From Bartonella sp. DGB1 (lineage in GTDB: Bacteria; Pseudomonadota; Alphaproteobacteria; Rhizobiales; Rhizobiaceae), in NCBI RefSeq assembly GCF_041345015.1, contig NZ_CP166769.1, forward strand, positions 1,334,792 to 1,398,791: a DNA stretch of 64,000 nucleotides. The letters run 5' to 3'. The notes under the pieces were generated by a model that saw only the letters and a list, made by a program, of their open reading frames with translations, was not told the DNA's origin and did no database searches. A program made the position numbers and the translations under genes. Shown here one piece after another: positions 29,201 through 42,100 of this stretch; within the stretch, counting starts at the first letter, position 1, and every line of letters starts with the position of its first letter.

Positions 29201-29879
29201 ATCTAAATCCATACGAGCGTGTGTCTATCTCTACATTTGCAGACATACCTGCTTTTAATTTACTTACATCTGCTTCTGAAAGTTTATCGAAATCTAATCT
29301 AACCGCTATTTTTTGCGTTAATTTAACAAAATTACCAATAGAATCCTCTGGTTTTATTACACTAAATTCTATCCCCGTTGCAGGAGCAATTTCACTAACT
29401 ATAGCATCAAAAACCCGCCCTTTTATTGCATCTATCTTAATCTTAGCCTTTTGACCTATATGTATATTATTAATTTGTGTTTCTTTAAAAGATGCGATTA
29501 CCCAAAATTCTGGCTTAATGATTACCAGCATTGTGGTGCCTACATTTAAATATTGTCCTTCGTATAAACGTATCAAACCTACCTGACCTGATGTAGGTGC
29601 GTTAATAATGTGTTTTGCTTTTGTATTAACATCCATTATCTCAAACAAAGGTTGACCTTCTTCTACCTTTTCATAATCAATAACATGAATTTTAGTTATT
29701 TCACCCTCTACTAAGTTACTAACTAATACATGATTAGCACGTATATAAGCCATGTTACTAGATTCTATATTTTTAAATAAAGGTAGAAAATTCCAAGCGT
29801 ACAAAATAAACCCTATAGCAGCTATACAAGATAGCCAAATTATTATTGTCGCCCTCTCTCTTATTTGATCTACAAACAT
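29199..29879 (-). CDS. Short HlyD/EmrA-family membrane fusion protein
   Basis: Periplasmic adaptor of a two-component efflux system. The 226-residue product has one N-terminal membrane helix (about residues 11-30). A first lipoyl half follows (about 51-83, ending GQPLFEIMD), leading within 8 residues into the second half (about 92-120, NAPTSGQVGLIRLYEGQYLNVGTTM), then the beta-barrel. Typical EmrA/HlyD proteins of 330-400 residues have a long helical hairpin between the halves; here it is absent. Two nt downstream of the MFS gene. Whether it couples to an outer-membrane TolC-like channel is doubtful. Confidence 0.85.
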   Translation of the reverse strand: MFVDQIRERATIIIWLSCIAAIGFILYAWNFLPLFKNIESSNMAYIRANHVLVSNLVEGEITKIHVIDYEKVEEGQPLFEIMDVNTKAKHIINAPTSGQVGLIRLYEGQYLNVGTTMLVIIKPEFWVIASFKETQINNIHIGQKAKIKIDAIKGRVFDAIVSEIAPATGIEFSVIKPEDSIGNFVKLTQKIAVRLDFDKLSEADVSKLKAGMSANVEIDTRSYGFR

Positions 29880-29881
29880 GA

Positions 29882-31417
29882 TTACCCTTTCCTATTTAAG
29901 AAAATAAATTTTTTAAGAGATATTTTTATTATGAAAAATAATAAAATCGCCACAGAAAAAATACTATATAATAAAAATATATCATTATAAGCTATAATAC
30001 CTGCATCTAAATGTAATTCTTCATTTAACGTTACTAATTGCTCAGGTGAAATATTAAATTGTGGTTGCAAATGTTCTACCAAAGTAAAATAAGCTATTTT
30101 TTCTCTTACAAATTCAAAACTTCTAAAAAAAGCAGCACTTATAATACCGCCTGTATTTTGGGTTATCAAAAAAACGGCAATAAAGCTTAATAAATGTAAC
30201 TGATTTTTATCATCTATTATAGCAAAGGCTCTCATCATAGTTGGAGGTAAAAACATAGCACTACCTACTGCAATTAAAAAGTGAGCAACATATAAATCAG
30301 AAGGAACCGTAAAACGAGTAGAAAAACTAGCCATAAAAGAACCTATAGCTAATAAGGATAAAGCTATAATATGAAATATATCTTCACGCCCTAAACGCAT
30401 TAAGAGTGCACAAATAGATCCCCCTAATAAAATACCGGAAATAATTATAAAATAAAATATATGTAATTGCTCATCAGCAAAACCAAGAAAAAGAAAAAAA
30501 TTTCCTGCAAAAAAGGACTGTTCAGATAATAATAATCTGAATGCTATCAATAAGAATATAAGATCAAAAACTTCTGCTCTAAATAACCATTTTAAATCTA
30601 TAAAAGGATCAGATCTATATAACTCTAAAGTTATAGCTAGCATAAAACAAAAAATAGAGATAATAATTAAAACACCAATCCAAGATGCATCAGTCCACCA
30701 AACTAATGTGCCCAACATCATAGCTATAGCATTTGCTCCTAAACCGATCGCAATAATCAAATAATTGATAATATCCCACCTGCTTATAACGCGCTGTCTG
30801 TCTATCGGAATAAGTGGAAATATATATATAAGAGCTAAAGCGGAGAAAGCTAAACCAATTTCAAAATAATATAAATTATTATAGCCACCAAAAGATAATA
30901 AATAAGGAGAAACTAACCGTGCAAAAGGTAAACCTAAAGCAATATGAGTCATTTGTAAACTCATACCAATAGTGTATTTTTTTTCTTCAGAAAAAGCTTG
31001 CATCATATACAAAAAAGCTACTGAAGCTATCGGGGCGGCAGCAATACCTAATAAAAATCTAGTCAATAATAAAGGATAATAACCTACACCAGGAGAAACT
31101 ACATTAAAAATACAAACAAATAAAAAAAAGAAAATTGCGACCTCAGAAAAGTTACGTAAACCATACTGAGTACGAATTTTAATTAAAAAGAATGACATAC
31201 TAACTAAAGGTATCATATAAGCAGCATAAAGCCACCACACCTCTAGCTTTGTTAACGATAATTCAGCTTGCAATTGTGGAATACTAGCTAAAGCAAGGTT
31301 CATGCTAAAACTTTGCGCATATGTTAAAAATAATGAAGCTAGAATAAAGCCAAAAGACTGTAACGCATTATTTCTAAAAATGCGCCCTTCTGCTAAATTA
31401 GTTATTCTATCTTTCAT
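29882..31417 (-). CDS. MFS transporter, DHA2/EmrB-like
   Basis: A 511-residue, highly hydrophobic protein with about 14 membrane segments, of the drug:H+ antiporter-2 type. The early segment SMNLALASIPQLQAEL...WWLYAAYMIPLVS corresponds to EmrB's DxT-VNVALP...WVxTxYxLAxA region, but the motif C and acidic residues are weakly kept. Pairing with the downstream fusion protein indicates an EmrAB-like exporter. Substrate unknown. Confidence 0.8.
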   Translation of the reverse strand: MKDRITNLAEGRIFRNNALQSFGFILASLFLTYAQSFSMNLALASIPQLQAELSLTKLEVWWLYAAYMIPLVSMSFFLIKIRTQYGLRNFSEVAIFFFLFVCIFNVVSPGVGYYPLLLTRFLLGIAAAPIASVAFLYMMQAFSEEKKYTIGMSLQMTHIALGLPFARLVSPYLLSFGGYNNLYYFEIGLAFSALALIYIFPLIPIDRQRVISRWDIINYLIIAIGLGANAIAMMLGTLVWWTDASWIGVLIIISIFCFMLAITLELYRSDPFIDLKWLFRAEVFDLIFLLIAFRLLLSEQSFFAGNFFLFLGFADEQLHIFYFIIISGILLGGSICALLMRLGREDIFHIIALSLLAIGSFMASFSTRFTVPSDLYVAHFLIAVGSAMFLPPTMMRAFAIIDDKNQLHLLSFIAVFLITQNTGGIISAAFFRSFEFVREKIAYFTLVEHLQPQFNISPEQLVTLNEELHLDAGIIAYNDIFLLYSIFSVAILLFFIIKISLKKFIFLNRKG

Positions 31418-31982
31418 TTTAATTGTCCAGAATTACTATCTCAAACTATGTAATGATAGCAAATTAATCTATTATTAGTATATCTATTTATTAGTTATTA
31501 AATTATTAAGTTTTAAATAAGCTAATATAATATTTTCCTCTTATAAATTAATAATAATCATAAAATATTGTCAATAATAGTTATAATTCAACCAAACTAT
31601 TCATAATTATTAACTAGTAACTATATCAACGTTATTGAACAGATTTTATATCCTTAATCAGGCTATTATTTATTGTGAATTTAGATCTTATTTATTTTAT
31701 ATAGGATCATTAAACTCAAAAATTATATTATAAATAGAGAAAATTTACTGAAATATTTAATTTTATCGTTAATTTAATCTAACTTAACGATCTTCTAGCT
31801 TAGTAAATAGAAATATTATAACTAGCTATACAACAAAAATAAGAATATCTTTACTAATAATTAGGCATGGATGACAAATAACTACCTTACATTACATAAG
31901 ATAATAAATTTTAATGATTCGTTAAGAAAAATATTTGGCCGTACATATTTAGCCATACATATGAAAAAAAGTAATAGAATTC
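31418..31982. other. Long AT-rich spacer between the ATP synthase operon and the MFS gene
   Basis: About 565 bp with no credible gene on either strand. It contains an 8-bp inverted repeat (ATCGTTAA 31765-31772, TTAACGAT 31784-31791) and an imperfect 14-bp tandem pair (31938-31965, GCCGTACATATTTA then GCCATACATATGAA). It must contain the promoter for the MFS gene, but I cannot pick it out. Confidence 0.6.
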
Positions 31983-32020
31983 AAAAAAGATAAGACCAAC
32001 ATTATATACTGTTGGTCTTA
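31983..32020 (-). terminator. ATP synthase operon terminator
   Basis: On the minus strand a perfect 10-bp stem (TAAGACCAAC with GTTGGTCTTA) with a 10-nt loop is followed by a U-rich tail (31983-31988). It lies 16 nt beyond the atpC stop. Confidence 0.85.
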
Positions 32021-32036
32021 TTTAAGATTTTAAATA

Positions 32037-32480
32037 TTAATTATTGTCCGTCGACTTAGATACATATTCACCATTTTGAAAAAAACCATGAACTGTAATA
32101 AGTTGATGTAGAAAATCCTCTGTAGCAGATCTATCATGAGCATCACCACCCATCTCGCTAAGTTCTTGACGAACTTTCTCTATTCTAAATTCTATTTCTT
32201 TTGGATCAAGCTCTGATAATATCACAGCTGTCTCAGATAAAATAACACAGCTGTCTGGGGTTATATATGCAACACCATCATATAAGAAAAATCTACTTTC
32301 ACCACCATCAATATTAAAAATAGATAAAACACCTGGAATAATACTAACAACTAAAGGGGTATGATTAGCCATAACAGTTAACATCCCTTCCTGACCAGCA
32401 AAAATAACGCTAGACACTGCGCTGGAATATTTTATCCCATCTGGAAGTATAAGTTCAAATTTAAATTCATTAACTGCCAT
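32037..32480 (-). CDS. atpC: ATP synthase F1 epsilon subunit
   Basis: Central-stalk subunit that couples and restrains rotation. The 147-residue product has the beta-sandwich core (FKFELILPDGIKYS, GQEGMLTVMANHTPLVVSIIPGVL) and a short C-terminal helical part. The C-terminus beyond the sandwich is variable. Last gene of atpHAGDC, 25 nt after atpD. Confidence 0.95.
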   Translation of the reverse strand: MAVNEFKFELILPDGIKYSSAVSSVIFAGQEGMLTVMANHTPLVVSIIPGVLSIFNIDGGESRFFLYDGVAYITPDSCVILSETAVILSELDPKEIEFRIEKVRQELSEMGGDAHDRSATEDFLHQLITVHGFFQNGEYVSKSTDNN

Positions 32481-32505
32481 AGCACTACCTTAAATATAAA
32501 TTAAA

Positions 32506-34002
<1,497 letters not shown>

Positions 34003-34013
34003 TTACCTTCTCC

Positions 34014-34928
34014 TTAAAGTGCTTCTGCACCCGAAATTATCTCTATTAGTTCTGTTGTAATTTTTGCTTGTCGTTGACGATTATAAGTTACTGATAATCT
34101 ACTTATCATATCACCAGCATTACGTGTAGCATTATCCATTGCACGCATCTTAGCCCCCATTTCGCCTGCAACATTTTCTAATAAAGCACTAAAGATTTGT
34201 GCTGAAATATTACGTGGCACTAAATCATTTAATACTTTTATTGGATTTGGCTCATATTCATAATTAATATTTATCGCTTGCGATTGCTGCTTATCTAATT
34301 GCTGTTGATTATCTCGTTTCTGTTCTAAGTTAACATCATTAACAAGAGGAATAATTGGCATTACCGTAGGTTCTTGATGTAAAACAGAATAGAAATGTGA
34401 ATAAAATAACTGACAAACATCAAACTGATTATTATTAAATAATTTTACAATAATAGCTGTTATTTCAGCAGCTTGTTGATAATCCAACTGTTTTACCTGT
34501 CTAAAAGTTAATTCTTCAATTATTAACTTAGAATAATTTTTCTTAAGTAACTCAGCACCTTTTTTACCAACTGTTATAATTTTAACAGATCGACCCTGAG
34601 CTAATAATTCCTTAATTTTATGTTCTGCAAAACGAACTATCTGACTATTAAAAGGACCACACAAACCTCTATCAGCAGTACAGACTACCAATAAATGAGT
34701 TTGATCTTTACCATTTCCCGTTAATAATTTTGGCGCTTCTGAACTTTCGACAGTGCTACTAAGCTGCGATACCAATTGATATATTTTCTGTGCATAAGGG
34801 CGTGCATTTTCAGCACGATCCTTCGCTTTACGTAGCTTTGCCGCGGCGACCATCTGCATTGCACGTGTAATTTTCTGAGTGCCTTTAACAGAAATAATTC
34901 TATCTCTTAATTCCTTAAGCGAAGCCAT
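34014..34928 (-). CDS. atpG: ATP synthase F1 gamma subunit
   Basis: Rotor shaft. The 304-residue product has the N-terminal helix MASLKELRDRIISVKGTQKITRAM, the CTADRGLCGPFN motif and the C-terminal RMRAMDNATRNA-type helix. It is longer than usual by roughly 15 residues because of a Gln-rich insert (EQKRDNQQQLDKQQSQ) around residue 190. Insertions in this surface region occur in other alphaproteobacteria. Confidence 0.97.
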   Translation of the reverse strand: MASLKELRDRIISVKGTQKITRAMQMVAAAKLRKAKDRAENARPYAQKIYQLVSQLSSTVESSEAPKLLTGNGKDQTHLLVVCTADRGLCGPFNSQIVRFAEHKIKELLAQGRSVKIITVGKKGAELLKKNYSKLIIEELTFRQVKQLDYQQAAEITAIIVKLFNNNQFDVCQLFYSHFYSVLHQEPTVMPIIPLVNDVNLEQKRDNQQQLDKQQSQAININYEYEPNPIKVLNDLVPRNISAQIFSALLENVAGEMGAKMRAMDNATRNAGDMISRLSVTYNRQRQAKITTELIEIISGAEAL

Positions 34929-34945
34929 GATTAAAGACCCTTAAG

Positions 34946-36475
34946 TTAAACAAATTTCTTAGAAAAATCATCGAGAATTTGTTTTAATTTATCCTTATTA
35001 ACATCAGACAATTGCTTTTCAGTAGCAATAGCAGAAAGGAGTTCCTGCTGTTCATTACGCAAATAAGCTAATAATCCTTTTTCATATCTTTCTACGTCAT
35101 TAACTGCAATAACATCAAGATATCCGTTAACACCTGCAAATAATACTGCAACCTGCTCCTCCATTTTTAAGGGAGAAAATTGTGGTTGTTTTAACAATTC
35201 AGTTAAACGGGCACCTCTATTTAATAATTTTTGTGTTACTGGATCTAAATCAGAACCAAATTGTGAAAAAGCAGCCATCTCTCTATATTGAGCCAACTCA
35301 CCTTTAATTGACCCAGCCACTTGTTTCATAGCTTTAGTCTGAGCCGCTGAACCTACACGAGAAACCGACAGACCCACGTTAACAGCAGGGCGAATACCTT
35401 GATAGAATAAATTTGTTTCTAAAAATATCTGACCATCTGTAATAGAAATAACGTTAGTAGGAATGTAAGCAGATACATCATTAGCTTGTGTTTCAATGAT
35501 AGGTAACGCTGTTAATGAACCTGCACCATGATCTTCATTCAACTTAGCTGCACGCTCTAATAAACGTGAATGAAGATAAAAAACATCACCAGGATAAGCT
35601 TCACGACCAGGAGGACGACGTAGCAATAATGACATCTGACGATAAGCAACCGCTTGTTTAGAAAGATCATCATAAGCTATCAAAGCATGCATTCCATTAT
35701 CACGGAAATATTCACCCATAGCACAACCGCTAAATGGAGCTAAGAATTGTAAAGGAGCAGGATCAGAAGCGGTAGCAGCAACAATAATAGAATATTCTAA
35801 CGCACCACGTTCTTCTAATATTTTTACAAATTGCGCAACCGTGGATCTTTTTTGTCCTATCGCTACATAGACACAATATAATTTTTCAGACTCTGATGCT
35901 GTTTCATTTAAAGTTTTTTGGTTTAAAAAACTATCTAAAACAATAGCTGTTTTACCTGTTTGACGATCACCAATTACTAGCTCACGCTGTCCTCTACCGA
36001 TAGGAATTAAAGCATCAATTGCTTTCAAACCTGTAGACATTGGCTCATGCACTGATTTTCTTGGTAAAATACCAGGAGCCTTAACATCTACGCGACGATA
36101 TTCAGTAGCATTTATAGGACCTTTACCATCAATAGGATTACCCAAAGCATCAACAACACGTCCTAACAAAGCTTTACCTACTGGTACCTCTACAATATTA
36201 CCAGTACGTTTTACCGTATCACCTTCACGGATTTCTCTATCATTACCAAAGACAACCACACCTACATTTGAAGATTCAAGGTTCAACGCCATACCGCGAA
36301 CGCCGCTTGAGAATTCAACCATCTCACCAGCTTGAACCCCTTCTAAACCATAGACACGAGCAATACCATCGCCAACAGAAAGTACTTCTCCTACTTCAGA
36401 AATATCTATTTCTCCACCAAAATCCTGAAGATTCTTTTTCAAAATTCTAGTAATTTCCGACGGGTTTATATCCAT
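34946..36475 (-). CDS. atpA: ATP synthase F1 alpha subunit
   Basis: Regulatory nucleotide-binding subunit. The 509-residue product has the N-terminal [14 protein letters not shown], Walker A GDRQTGKT and [31 protein letters not shown]. Length and motifs are normal. The start abuts the atpH stop region (1-nt overlap). Confidence 0.98.
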   Translation of the reverse strand: MDINPSEITRILKKNLQDFGGEIDISEVGEVLSVGDGIARVYGLEGVQAGEMVEFSSGVRGMALNLESSNVGVVVFGNDREIREGDTVKRTGNIVEVPVGKALLGRVVDALGNPIDGKGPINATEYRRVDVKAPGILPRKSVHEPMSTGLKAIDALIPIGRGQRELVIGDRQTGKTAIVLDSFLNQKTLNETASESEKLYCVYVAIGQKRSTVAQFVKILEERGALEYSIIVAATASDPAPLQFLAPFSGCAMGEYFRDNGMHALIAYDDLSKQAVAYRQMSLLLRRPPGREAYPGDVFYLHSRLLERAAKLNEDHGAGSLTALPIIETQANDVSAYIPTNVISITDGQIFLETNLFYQGIRPAVNVGLSVSRVGSAAQTKAMKQVAGSIKGELAQYREMAAFSQFGSDLDPVTQKLLNRGARLTELLKQPQFSPLKMEEQVAVLFAGVNGYLDVIAVNDVERYEKGLLAYLRNEQQELLSAIATEKQLSDVNKDKLKQILDDFSKKFV

Positions 36476-37050
36476 CAGCCAACCTCTTTCAATGCCTGTT
36501 TAATCGAATTTAATTTATAACTAAGAGAAGTATTTATTTGGCGAGAACCAATATTTATAATTACCCCTCCTAATATTTTAGGGTTTATTTGTTCATCTAA
36601 AGCTATTTTTTTACCTTCAGACTCCGTAAAAATATTTACTATTTCTTCACGTTCTTCATCAGACAAAGCTACAGCTGTTGTAACCGTTACAGTTACTATA
36701 TTATTGTAACGAGCTGCCATCTGTTTAAATTTAGCAAATATATCAATGAATAAGTTTAATCTATGCTGCGCGATTAATAACTCAAAATAATTAAGCACTA
36801 TTTTTTCTGCTATATTATTAGGATTATCATTAACCGCCAAAATACTCTTGAAAAAGTTTCGTTGAATATCAGGTGTAATCTTAGGATTATTAACAAAATT
36901 CTTAAAATCAGCAGATTTAGCAAATGATTCGGAGAAACTTTGTAAGATTTTCTCCACCGTAAATAATTCATTACATGCTTTAGCTACTTCAAACAGCACA
37001 CGCGCATAGCGAGAAACAGCTACTGACATTAATAACGAATTTTGTGCCAC
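36475..37050 (-). CDS. atpH: ATP synthase F1 delta subunit
   Basis: Peripheral-stalk subunit linking F1 alpha to the b subunits. I choose the GTG start ([24 protein letters not shown]) because AAGGA lies 7 nt upstream of it; the longer frame has an atypical N-terminus and the next ATG has no ribosome binding site. The product is 191 residues with [19 protein letters not shown] and a conserved C-terminal [22 protein letters not shown]. First gene of the F1 operon. No Fo genes are here; they are usually elsewhere in this class. Confidence 0.93.
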   Translation of the reverse strand: MAQNSLLMSVAVSRYARVLFEVAKACNELFTVEKILQSFSESFAKSADFKNFVNNPKITPDIQRNFFKSILAVNDNPNNIAEKIVLNYFELLIAQHRLNLFIDIFAKFKQMAARYNNIVTVTVTTAVALSDEEREEIVNIFTESEGKKIALDEQINPKILGGVIINIGSRQINTSLSYKLNSIKQALKEVG

Positions 37051-37087
37051 ATTTCTATCCTTATAGTTAATCTTAACAAATACGAAT

Positions 37088-37116
37088 AATATACTCAATA
37101 ACTATTCTAGTAACAA
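37088..37116 (-). promoter_or_regulatory. Candidate promoter of the atpHAGDC operon
   Basis: On the minus strand TTGTTA (37111-37116), a 17-bp spacer and TATATT (37088-37093) lie about 38 bp upstream of the atpH GTG start. The -35 matches consensus at 4 of 6 and the -10 at 5 of 6. Confidence 0.45.
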
Positions 37117-37195
37117 GAATTTATCTTTCTTTAACACAACATACATAATCTAGCAATATTTGAATAATTATTTTTTTATTTTTTACATTAATTTT

Positions 37196-39433
37196 TTATA
37201 AAAAATTATACGGATCTATGTCCACTTGTAATTCTACCCCTTTAATTCGCCTATTTACTTTCGACAACAACTTATTAATATAATTTTGGATAGAAACCGA
37301 TAGCTTACTATGCAACAATAATCTATATCTATATTTGTTCCTTATACAAAATATAGGAGCCTCCGCAGGTCCAAAAAGATTTATATTTTCTTGAGGTTCA
37401 TGACATCTTTTTATATTTTTAGCTAGATCGTAAGCAAGATTTTTATCTTCACTTGAAACTATTATAGCAGCTAAACGACCAAACGGTGGCAATTCATCAC
37501 GTTGACGAATCATTATTTCTTGTCGATAAAATTCTGCTAAATTACCGCTAGATAAAGCCTTTACTACTTCATGATCTTTATTAGAAGTTTGCAAAAAACC
37601 TTTACTAGCTAATCCTCCTCTACCCGCGCGACCGGTCACCTGCATTAATAATTGTATCGTTCTTTCTGAAGATCTAAAATCACTAATATTTAAACCCATA
37701 TCAACATCAATTACACCGACTAAACTCATTAAAGGGAAATTATGTCCTTTAGATATCATCTGAGTACCTATAACTATATCCACTTCACCTTTAGTAATAA
37801 GGTCCAACTCTTTTCTTATTTGTGCAATGCTACCTTGAAAATCAGTTGATAATATCATTATTCGAGCAGAAGGAAATAATTTCACTACCTCTTCTGCTAT
37901 TTTTTCTACTCCATAACCACAAGATAATAAACTATCTTTTTCCAAGCAAGATGGACAGATAGTTGAATAACTCAAACTATAATTACAATGGTGACATTCA
38001 AAATTATTCTTACTTTTATGTTCAACTAACCAAGCCGAACAATTTGGACACTCATAACGATAGCCACAATTACGACACAATGTTAACGGTGCATAACCAC
38101 GACGATTTAAAAATAACATAATTTGCTCGCCTTTAGCATAAGTCTCCTGCATCGCTGAAACTAAAGGTGCTGACAAAAAGCTATTTTTAAGAATCTTTTC
38201 TTGCTTTAAATCAATTATATTAATTTGCGGTAAATTATACCCAGAAAAACGTTTTTTTAGTAATAAATGCTGATATTTATTGCGTGATACATTAACTTTG
38301 CTTTCGATAGAAGGAGTCGCAGAAGATAATATAACTGAAAAAGAACCCTTACTAGCTAAAGCTACGGCCATATCCCTAGCATTATAAATTATATTTTCTT
38401 CTTGCTTATAACTAGCATCATGCTCCTCATCTACTACTATTAAGTTTAAATTTTTAAAAGGTAAAAATAAAGCAGATCTAGCACCAACTATAACCCTTAG
38501 TTCACCCCTGCTTAAGGATTGCCAAATATGCTCCTTTTGGCTTTTACTTATGTTAGAATGCCATTGTGCTGGATAAAAACCAAATCTGCTAGCAAAACGA
38601 TCTAAAAATTGTTGAGTTAACATAATTTCTGGAACTAAAATTAAACTCTGCATTCCTAACTCTAGAACGGTAGCTACCGCCTCAAAATATACTTCTGTTT
38701 TACCTGAACCTGTAACCCCTTCCAATAAAAATACATTATGCAACCCTTCAGGAAGTTGAGCATTAATTTTATCCGCCACCAACTTCTGCTCTTCATTTAA
38801 TGCTGTAAGAGCCTTCTCACCATAATTTAAGCATTTTTTTTCTGTAAAAGGGAATTTTGCTTTTTGTAAAATTTCTAATTTTAACAAAGATCTAATTACG
38901 TTATTGTTAACTTGAGCAACATCCTGCAACTGTGACGCAGTCCATATCTCATCTTCGTCTAACAAACGATCTATGACTCTCTGCCTTTGCGAGGTAATTT
39001 TAATTTTTTTGTCAGATAATATTTTCTGATAATTTTCATAATTTAAACGATAACCCCAATTTTTGTTACTTGTAGAGATAGAATCTGGAGCAAATCCGCG
39101 TAACAACATCTTTAAAATCAAACCTAAGGGAATCAAATTATAATTAGCCATAAAATTCATAAAATTAATAAATTCTAACGGCACAATATAATCATTATAA
39201 ACTTTAGTAATAGGCTTTATTTTATTTAAATCCAAAGTTATATCAGAAACTAAAACAAACGCATTCACCATCCCCCATAAATTTCTACCAGCAAAAGAGA
39301 CTTTAACCAAGGATCCTATGTGTACTGTTACCCCTTCCGGCACAACATATGTATAATTATGTGTGAATGGAAGAGGCAATAAAACAGAAACATAAATAGA
39401 TGACGATAAAGATATTTGCGCGCGACCTAGCAT
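37196..39433 (-). CDS. priA: Primosomal protein N' (replication restart helicase PriA)
   Basis: 3'-5' helicase that restarts stalled replication forks. The 745-residue product has an N-terminal DNA-binding domain, Walker A GVTGSGKT, the DEEH box (VVDEEHDASYKQ), the zinc-binding cysteines (CRNCGYRYECPNC ... CHHCNYS ... CPSC) and the helicase C domain with QVTGRAGRGG. Location upstream of atpH is the alphaproteobacterial norm. Full length. Confidence 0.97.
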   Translation of the reverse strand: MLGRAQISLSSSIYVSVLLPLPFTHNYTYVVPEGVTVHIGSLVKVSFAGRNLWGMVNAFVLVSDITLDLNKIKPITKVYNDYIVPLEFINFMNFMANYNLIPLGLILKMLLRGFAPDSISTSNKNWGYRLNYENYQKILSDKKIKITSQRQRVIDRLLDEDEIWTASQLQDVAQVNNNVIRSLLKLEILQKAKFPFTEKKCLNYGEKALTALNEEQKLVADKINAQLPEGLHNVFLLEGVTGSGKTEVYFEAVATVLELGMQSLILVPEIMLTQQFLDRFASRFGFYPAQWHSNISKSQKEHIWQSLSRGELRVIVGARSALFLPFKNLNLIVVDEEHDASYKQEENIIYNARDMAVALASKGSFSVILSSATPSIESKVNVSRNKYQHLLLKKRFSGYNLPQINIIDLKQEKILKNSFLSAPLVSAMQETYAKGEQIMLFLNRRGYAPLTLCRNCGYRYECPNCSAWLVEHKSKNNFECHHCNYSLSYSTICPSCLEKDSLLSCGYGVEKIAEEVVKLFPSARIMILSTDFQGSIAQIRKELDLITKGEVDIVIGTQMISKGHNFPLMSLVGVIDVDMGLNISDFRSSERTIQLLMQVTGRAGRGGLASKGFLQTSNKDHEVVKALSSGNLAEFYRQEIMIRQRDELPPFGRLAAIIVSSEDKNLAYDLAKNIKRCHEPQENINLFGPAEAPIFCIRNKYRYRLLLHSKLSVSIQNYINKLLSKVNRRIKGVELQVDIDPYNFL

Positions 39434-39447
39434 AAGTTAATCTTAGC

Positions 39448-42063
39448 TCATGTAACCACTATATTAACAATACGATTAGGAACTATAACAATCTTTTTAA
39501 TATTCTTATCTTTAATATAATTAACTACAAAATCTAAGGCTAATATTTGTTGTTCTAATAATTTAGCGTCCATGTCAATTTTAACAGAAATTTCACCTCT
39601 TTTTTTACCATTAATTTGGATAGGTAAAATCACATTATTATCTACAACTAATTGCTCATCATAATTAGGCCATTCTTGCTGCACAACTGTCTTACCATTA
39701 TCTAACAGTGAGAAAGCTTCCTCAGCTAGATGTGGCATAAATGGTGAAATCATCATCACAAAAAACTCATAAGCCTGGCGAACAGACTGTAATTGCTCTA
39801 TGTTAAAATCTTTAATATTTTTGGAAAAGCTAGAAAATTGGTTCAAATAATCATATAATTGAGCAATAGCACAATTAAAAGCTAATTTTTCTATTTCTTC
39901 CGTTACTTGTTTTAATTTTTTATGAGCTAATTGTGATATTTTTCCCGCCTCACCATTTTTATGAGATTTAGGCTCTACACCTTTTAAATATGGTGCAACT
40001 TCACTAAGAACACGCCATAAACGTTGCACATACCTAAAGGCTCCTTCTATTCCCTTTTCACTCCAGACTATATCTCTTTCCGGCGGTGAATCAGATAAAA
40101 CAAACCATCGCATAGTATCTGCTCCGTAAGCCGCAATTATATCATCAGGATTTATGACATTTTTTTTAGACTTGGACATTTTTTCAACTGAACCAATATC
40201 GACCTTAGAATTATCACTCAATAACGTAGCGGTTCTAACACCATTTTCTTCAATAATTTTTATCTCATCTGGTGATATCCAACCATCAGCATTTCGATAA
40301 GTTTCATGTACTACCATCCCTTGAGTGAATAAATTTTCAAAAGGTTCATTGTGGTCAACATATCCAATTTGTTTTAAAACACGCATAAAAAATCTAGCAT
40401 ATAACAAATGCAATATAGCATGTTCAATACCACCTATATATTGATCTACCGGCAACCATTTACTAGCATTTTCTTTAACAATAGCATCTTTACTACCCAC
40501 AGAAGTAAAACGAGCATAATACCAAGAAGAATCAACAAAAGTATCCATAGTGTCACTTTCTCTTCTAGCTTCACCCCCGCATTTAGGACAAGTGGTTTTA
40601 AGCCAGGATTCGCAACGATCTAATGGATTACCAACCTTATCAAAACTAACATTATCAGGTAATACAACTGGTAGGTCAGTTATATTTACTGGTACAACTC
40701 CACATGAAGCACAATGCACCATAGGTATTGGACAGCCCCAATATCTTTGTCTAGAAATACCCCAATCTCTTAATCTATATTGAGTTTTTCTCTGCGCCTG
40801 AGGCTTATCGCCTAATTTTTGTTGCTCTAATTTACAACTAACTTCTTCTTTAGCTTGGTCTACTGTTAAGCCATTTAAAAAGTCAGAATTTATCATATAG
40901 CCATCACCCTGATATGCTTTATCAGTAACTATGGAATCTATTTGATCACTCTCCACCACCACTGTAACTGGTAAATCATATTTGCGCGCAAACTCTAAAT
41001 CTCTCTGATCATGAGCTGGACACCCAAAAATTGCCCCTGTTCCATAATCCATTAAGACAAAATTAGTAGCATATAGAGGTATCTTTCTCGTAGGATCTAA
41101 CGGATGACAAACAAAAAGACCTAAATCAAACCCATGTTTTTCAGCAGTTTCTAAAACAGCAGCAGAGGTTGCATTAGGGCGATATTGTTCAATAAAATCT
41201 CTTAATGCATTATTTTCAGTTGCCAATTGCTTAACTAATGGATGTTCAAAAGATAAAGCTAGAAAAGAAGCACCAAAGATAGTCTCAGCTCTTGTTGTAT
41301 ATATATTAACTTCTGATATCTTATTATTTAATTTTTCTATACTATCTGAAGTTAACTGCCATCTAATCTCTAAACCTTGTGATTTACCTATCCAATTTTG
41401 TTGCATAAGGCGAACTTTTTCAGGCCAAGAATTAATCTCATCTAGACCTTTCAATAATTCTTCTGAAAAATCACTTATTTTTAAAAACCACTGAGTTAAC
41501 TCTTTTAATTCAACTTTAGCTCCAGAACGCCAACCGCAACCATCAACAACTTGTTCATTAGCTAATACAGTTTGATCGACAGGATCCCAATTAACTTTTG
41601 ATGTCGATCTAAACACCAGACCAGCCTCAAACATTTTTAAAAAAATAATTTGTTGCGCATGATAATATTCAACATCGCAAGTTGCAAATTCCTTACTCCA
41701 GTCAATCGCAAGCCCGATAGACTTCAACTGTTTGCGCATTAGCTCAATATTTTTATATGTCCATTCTTTTGGATGGCTATTATTTTGCATTGCAGCATTT
41801 TCTGCTGGCATCCCAAAAGCATCCCAACCCATAGGATGCATAACATTATATCCTTTAGCTCTTTTATAACGAGCTACCACATCTCCTAATGAGTAATTTC
41901 TTACATGTCCTATATGAATTTTTCCTGACGGATAAGGGAACATTTCTAGCACATAATATTTTTTTTTATCAGTTGAAACATCCGTTTCAAAGATTTTATT
42001 TTTTTCCCAATGTGCCTGCCACCGCTCTTCAACTATTTTAAAATTATACCGTTCATTTGTCAT
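39448..42063 (-). CDS. leuS: Leucyl-tRNA synthetase
   Basis: Class I synthetase charging tRNA-Leu. The 871-residue product has HIGH at 50-53 ([11 protein letters not shown]), the CP1 editing domain ([21 protein letters not shown]), zinc-binding [10 protein letters not shown] and [11 protein letters not shown] pairs, and KMSKSKKN. 14 nt upstream of priA, so possibly co-transcribed; unlike many alphaproteobacteria, there is no lptE or holA gene between them. Confidence 0.98.
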   Translation of the reverse strand: MTNERYNFKIVEERWQAHWEKNKIFETDVSTDKKKYYVLEMFPYPSGKIHIGHVRNYSLGDVVARYKRAKGYNVMHPMGWDAFGMPAENAAMQNNSHPKEWTYKNIELMRKQLKSIGLAIDWSKEFATCDVEYYHAQQIIFLKMFEAGLVFRSTSKVNWDPVDQTVLANEQVVDGCGWRSGAKVELKELTQWFLKISDFSEELLKGLDEINSWPEKVRLMQQNWIGKSQGLEIRWQLTSDSIEKLNNKISEVNIYTTRAETIFGASFLALSFEHPLVKQLATENNALRDFIEQYRPNATSAAVLETAEKHGFDLGLFVCHPLDPTRKIPLYATNFVLMDYGTGAIFGCPAHDQRDLEFARKYDLPVTVVVESDQIDSIVTDKAYQGDGYMINSDFLNGLTVDQAKEEVSCKLEQQKLGDKPQAQRKTQYRLRDWGISRQRYWGCPIPMVHCASCGVVPVNITDLPVVLPDNVSFDKVGNPLDRCESWLKTTCPKCGGEARRESDTMDTFVDSSWYYARFTSVGSKDAIVKENASKWLPVDQYIGGIEHAILHLLYARFFMRVLKQIGYVDHNEPFENLFTQGMVVHETYRNADGWISPDEIKIIEENGVRTATLLSDNSKVDIGSVEKMSKSKKNVINPDDIIAAYGADTMRWFVLSDSPPERDIVWSEKGIEGAFRYVQRLWRVLSEVAPYLKGVEPKSHKNGEAGKISQLAHKKLKQVTEEIEKLAFNCAIAQLYDYLNQFSSFSKNIKDFNIEQLQSVRQAYEFFVMMISPFMPHLAEEAFSLLDNGKTVVQQEWPNYDEQLVVDNNVILPIQINGKKRGEISVKIDMDAKLLEQQILALDFVVNYIKDKNIKKIVIVPNRIVNIVVT

Positions 42064-42100
42064 TAGATATCTCTTACATTTGTCGTTAATTTATATTAAC

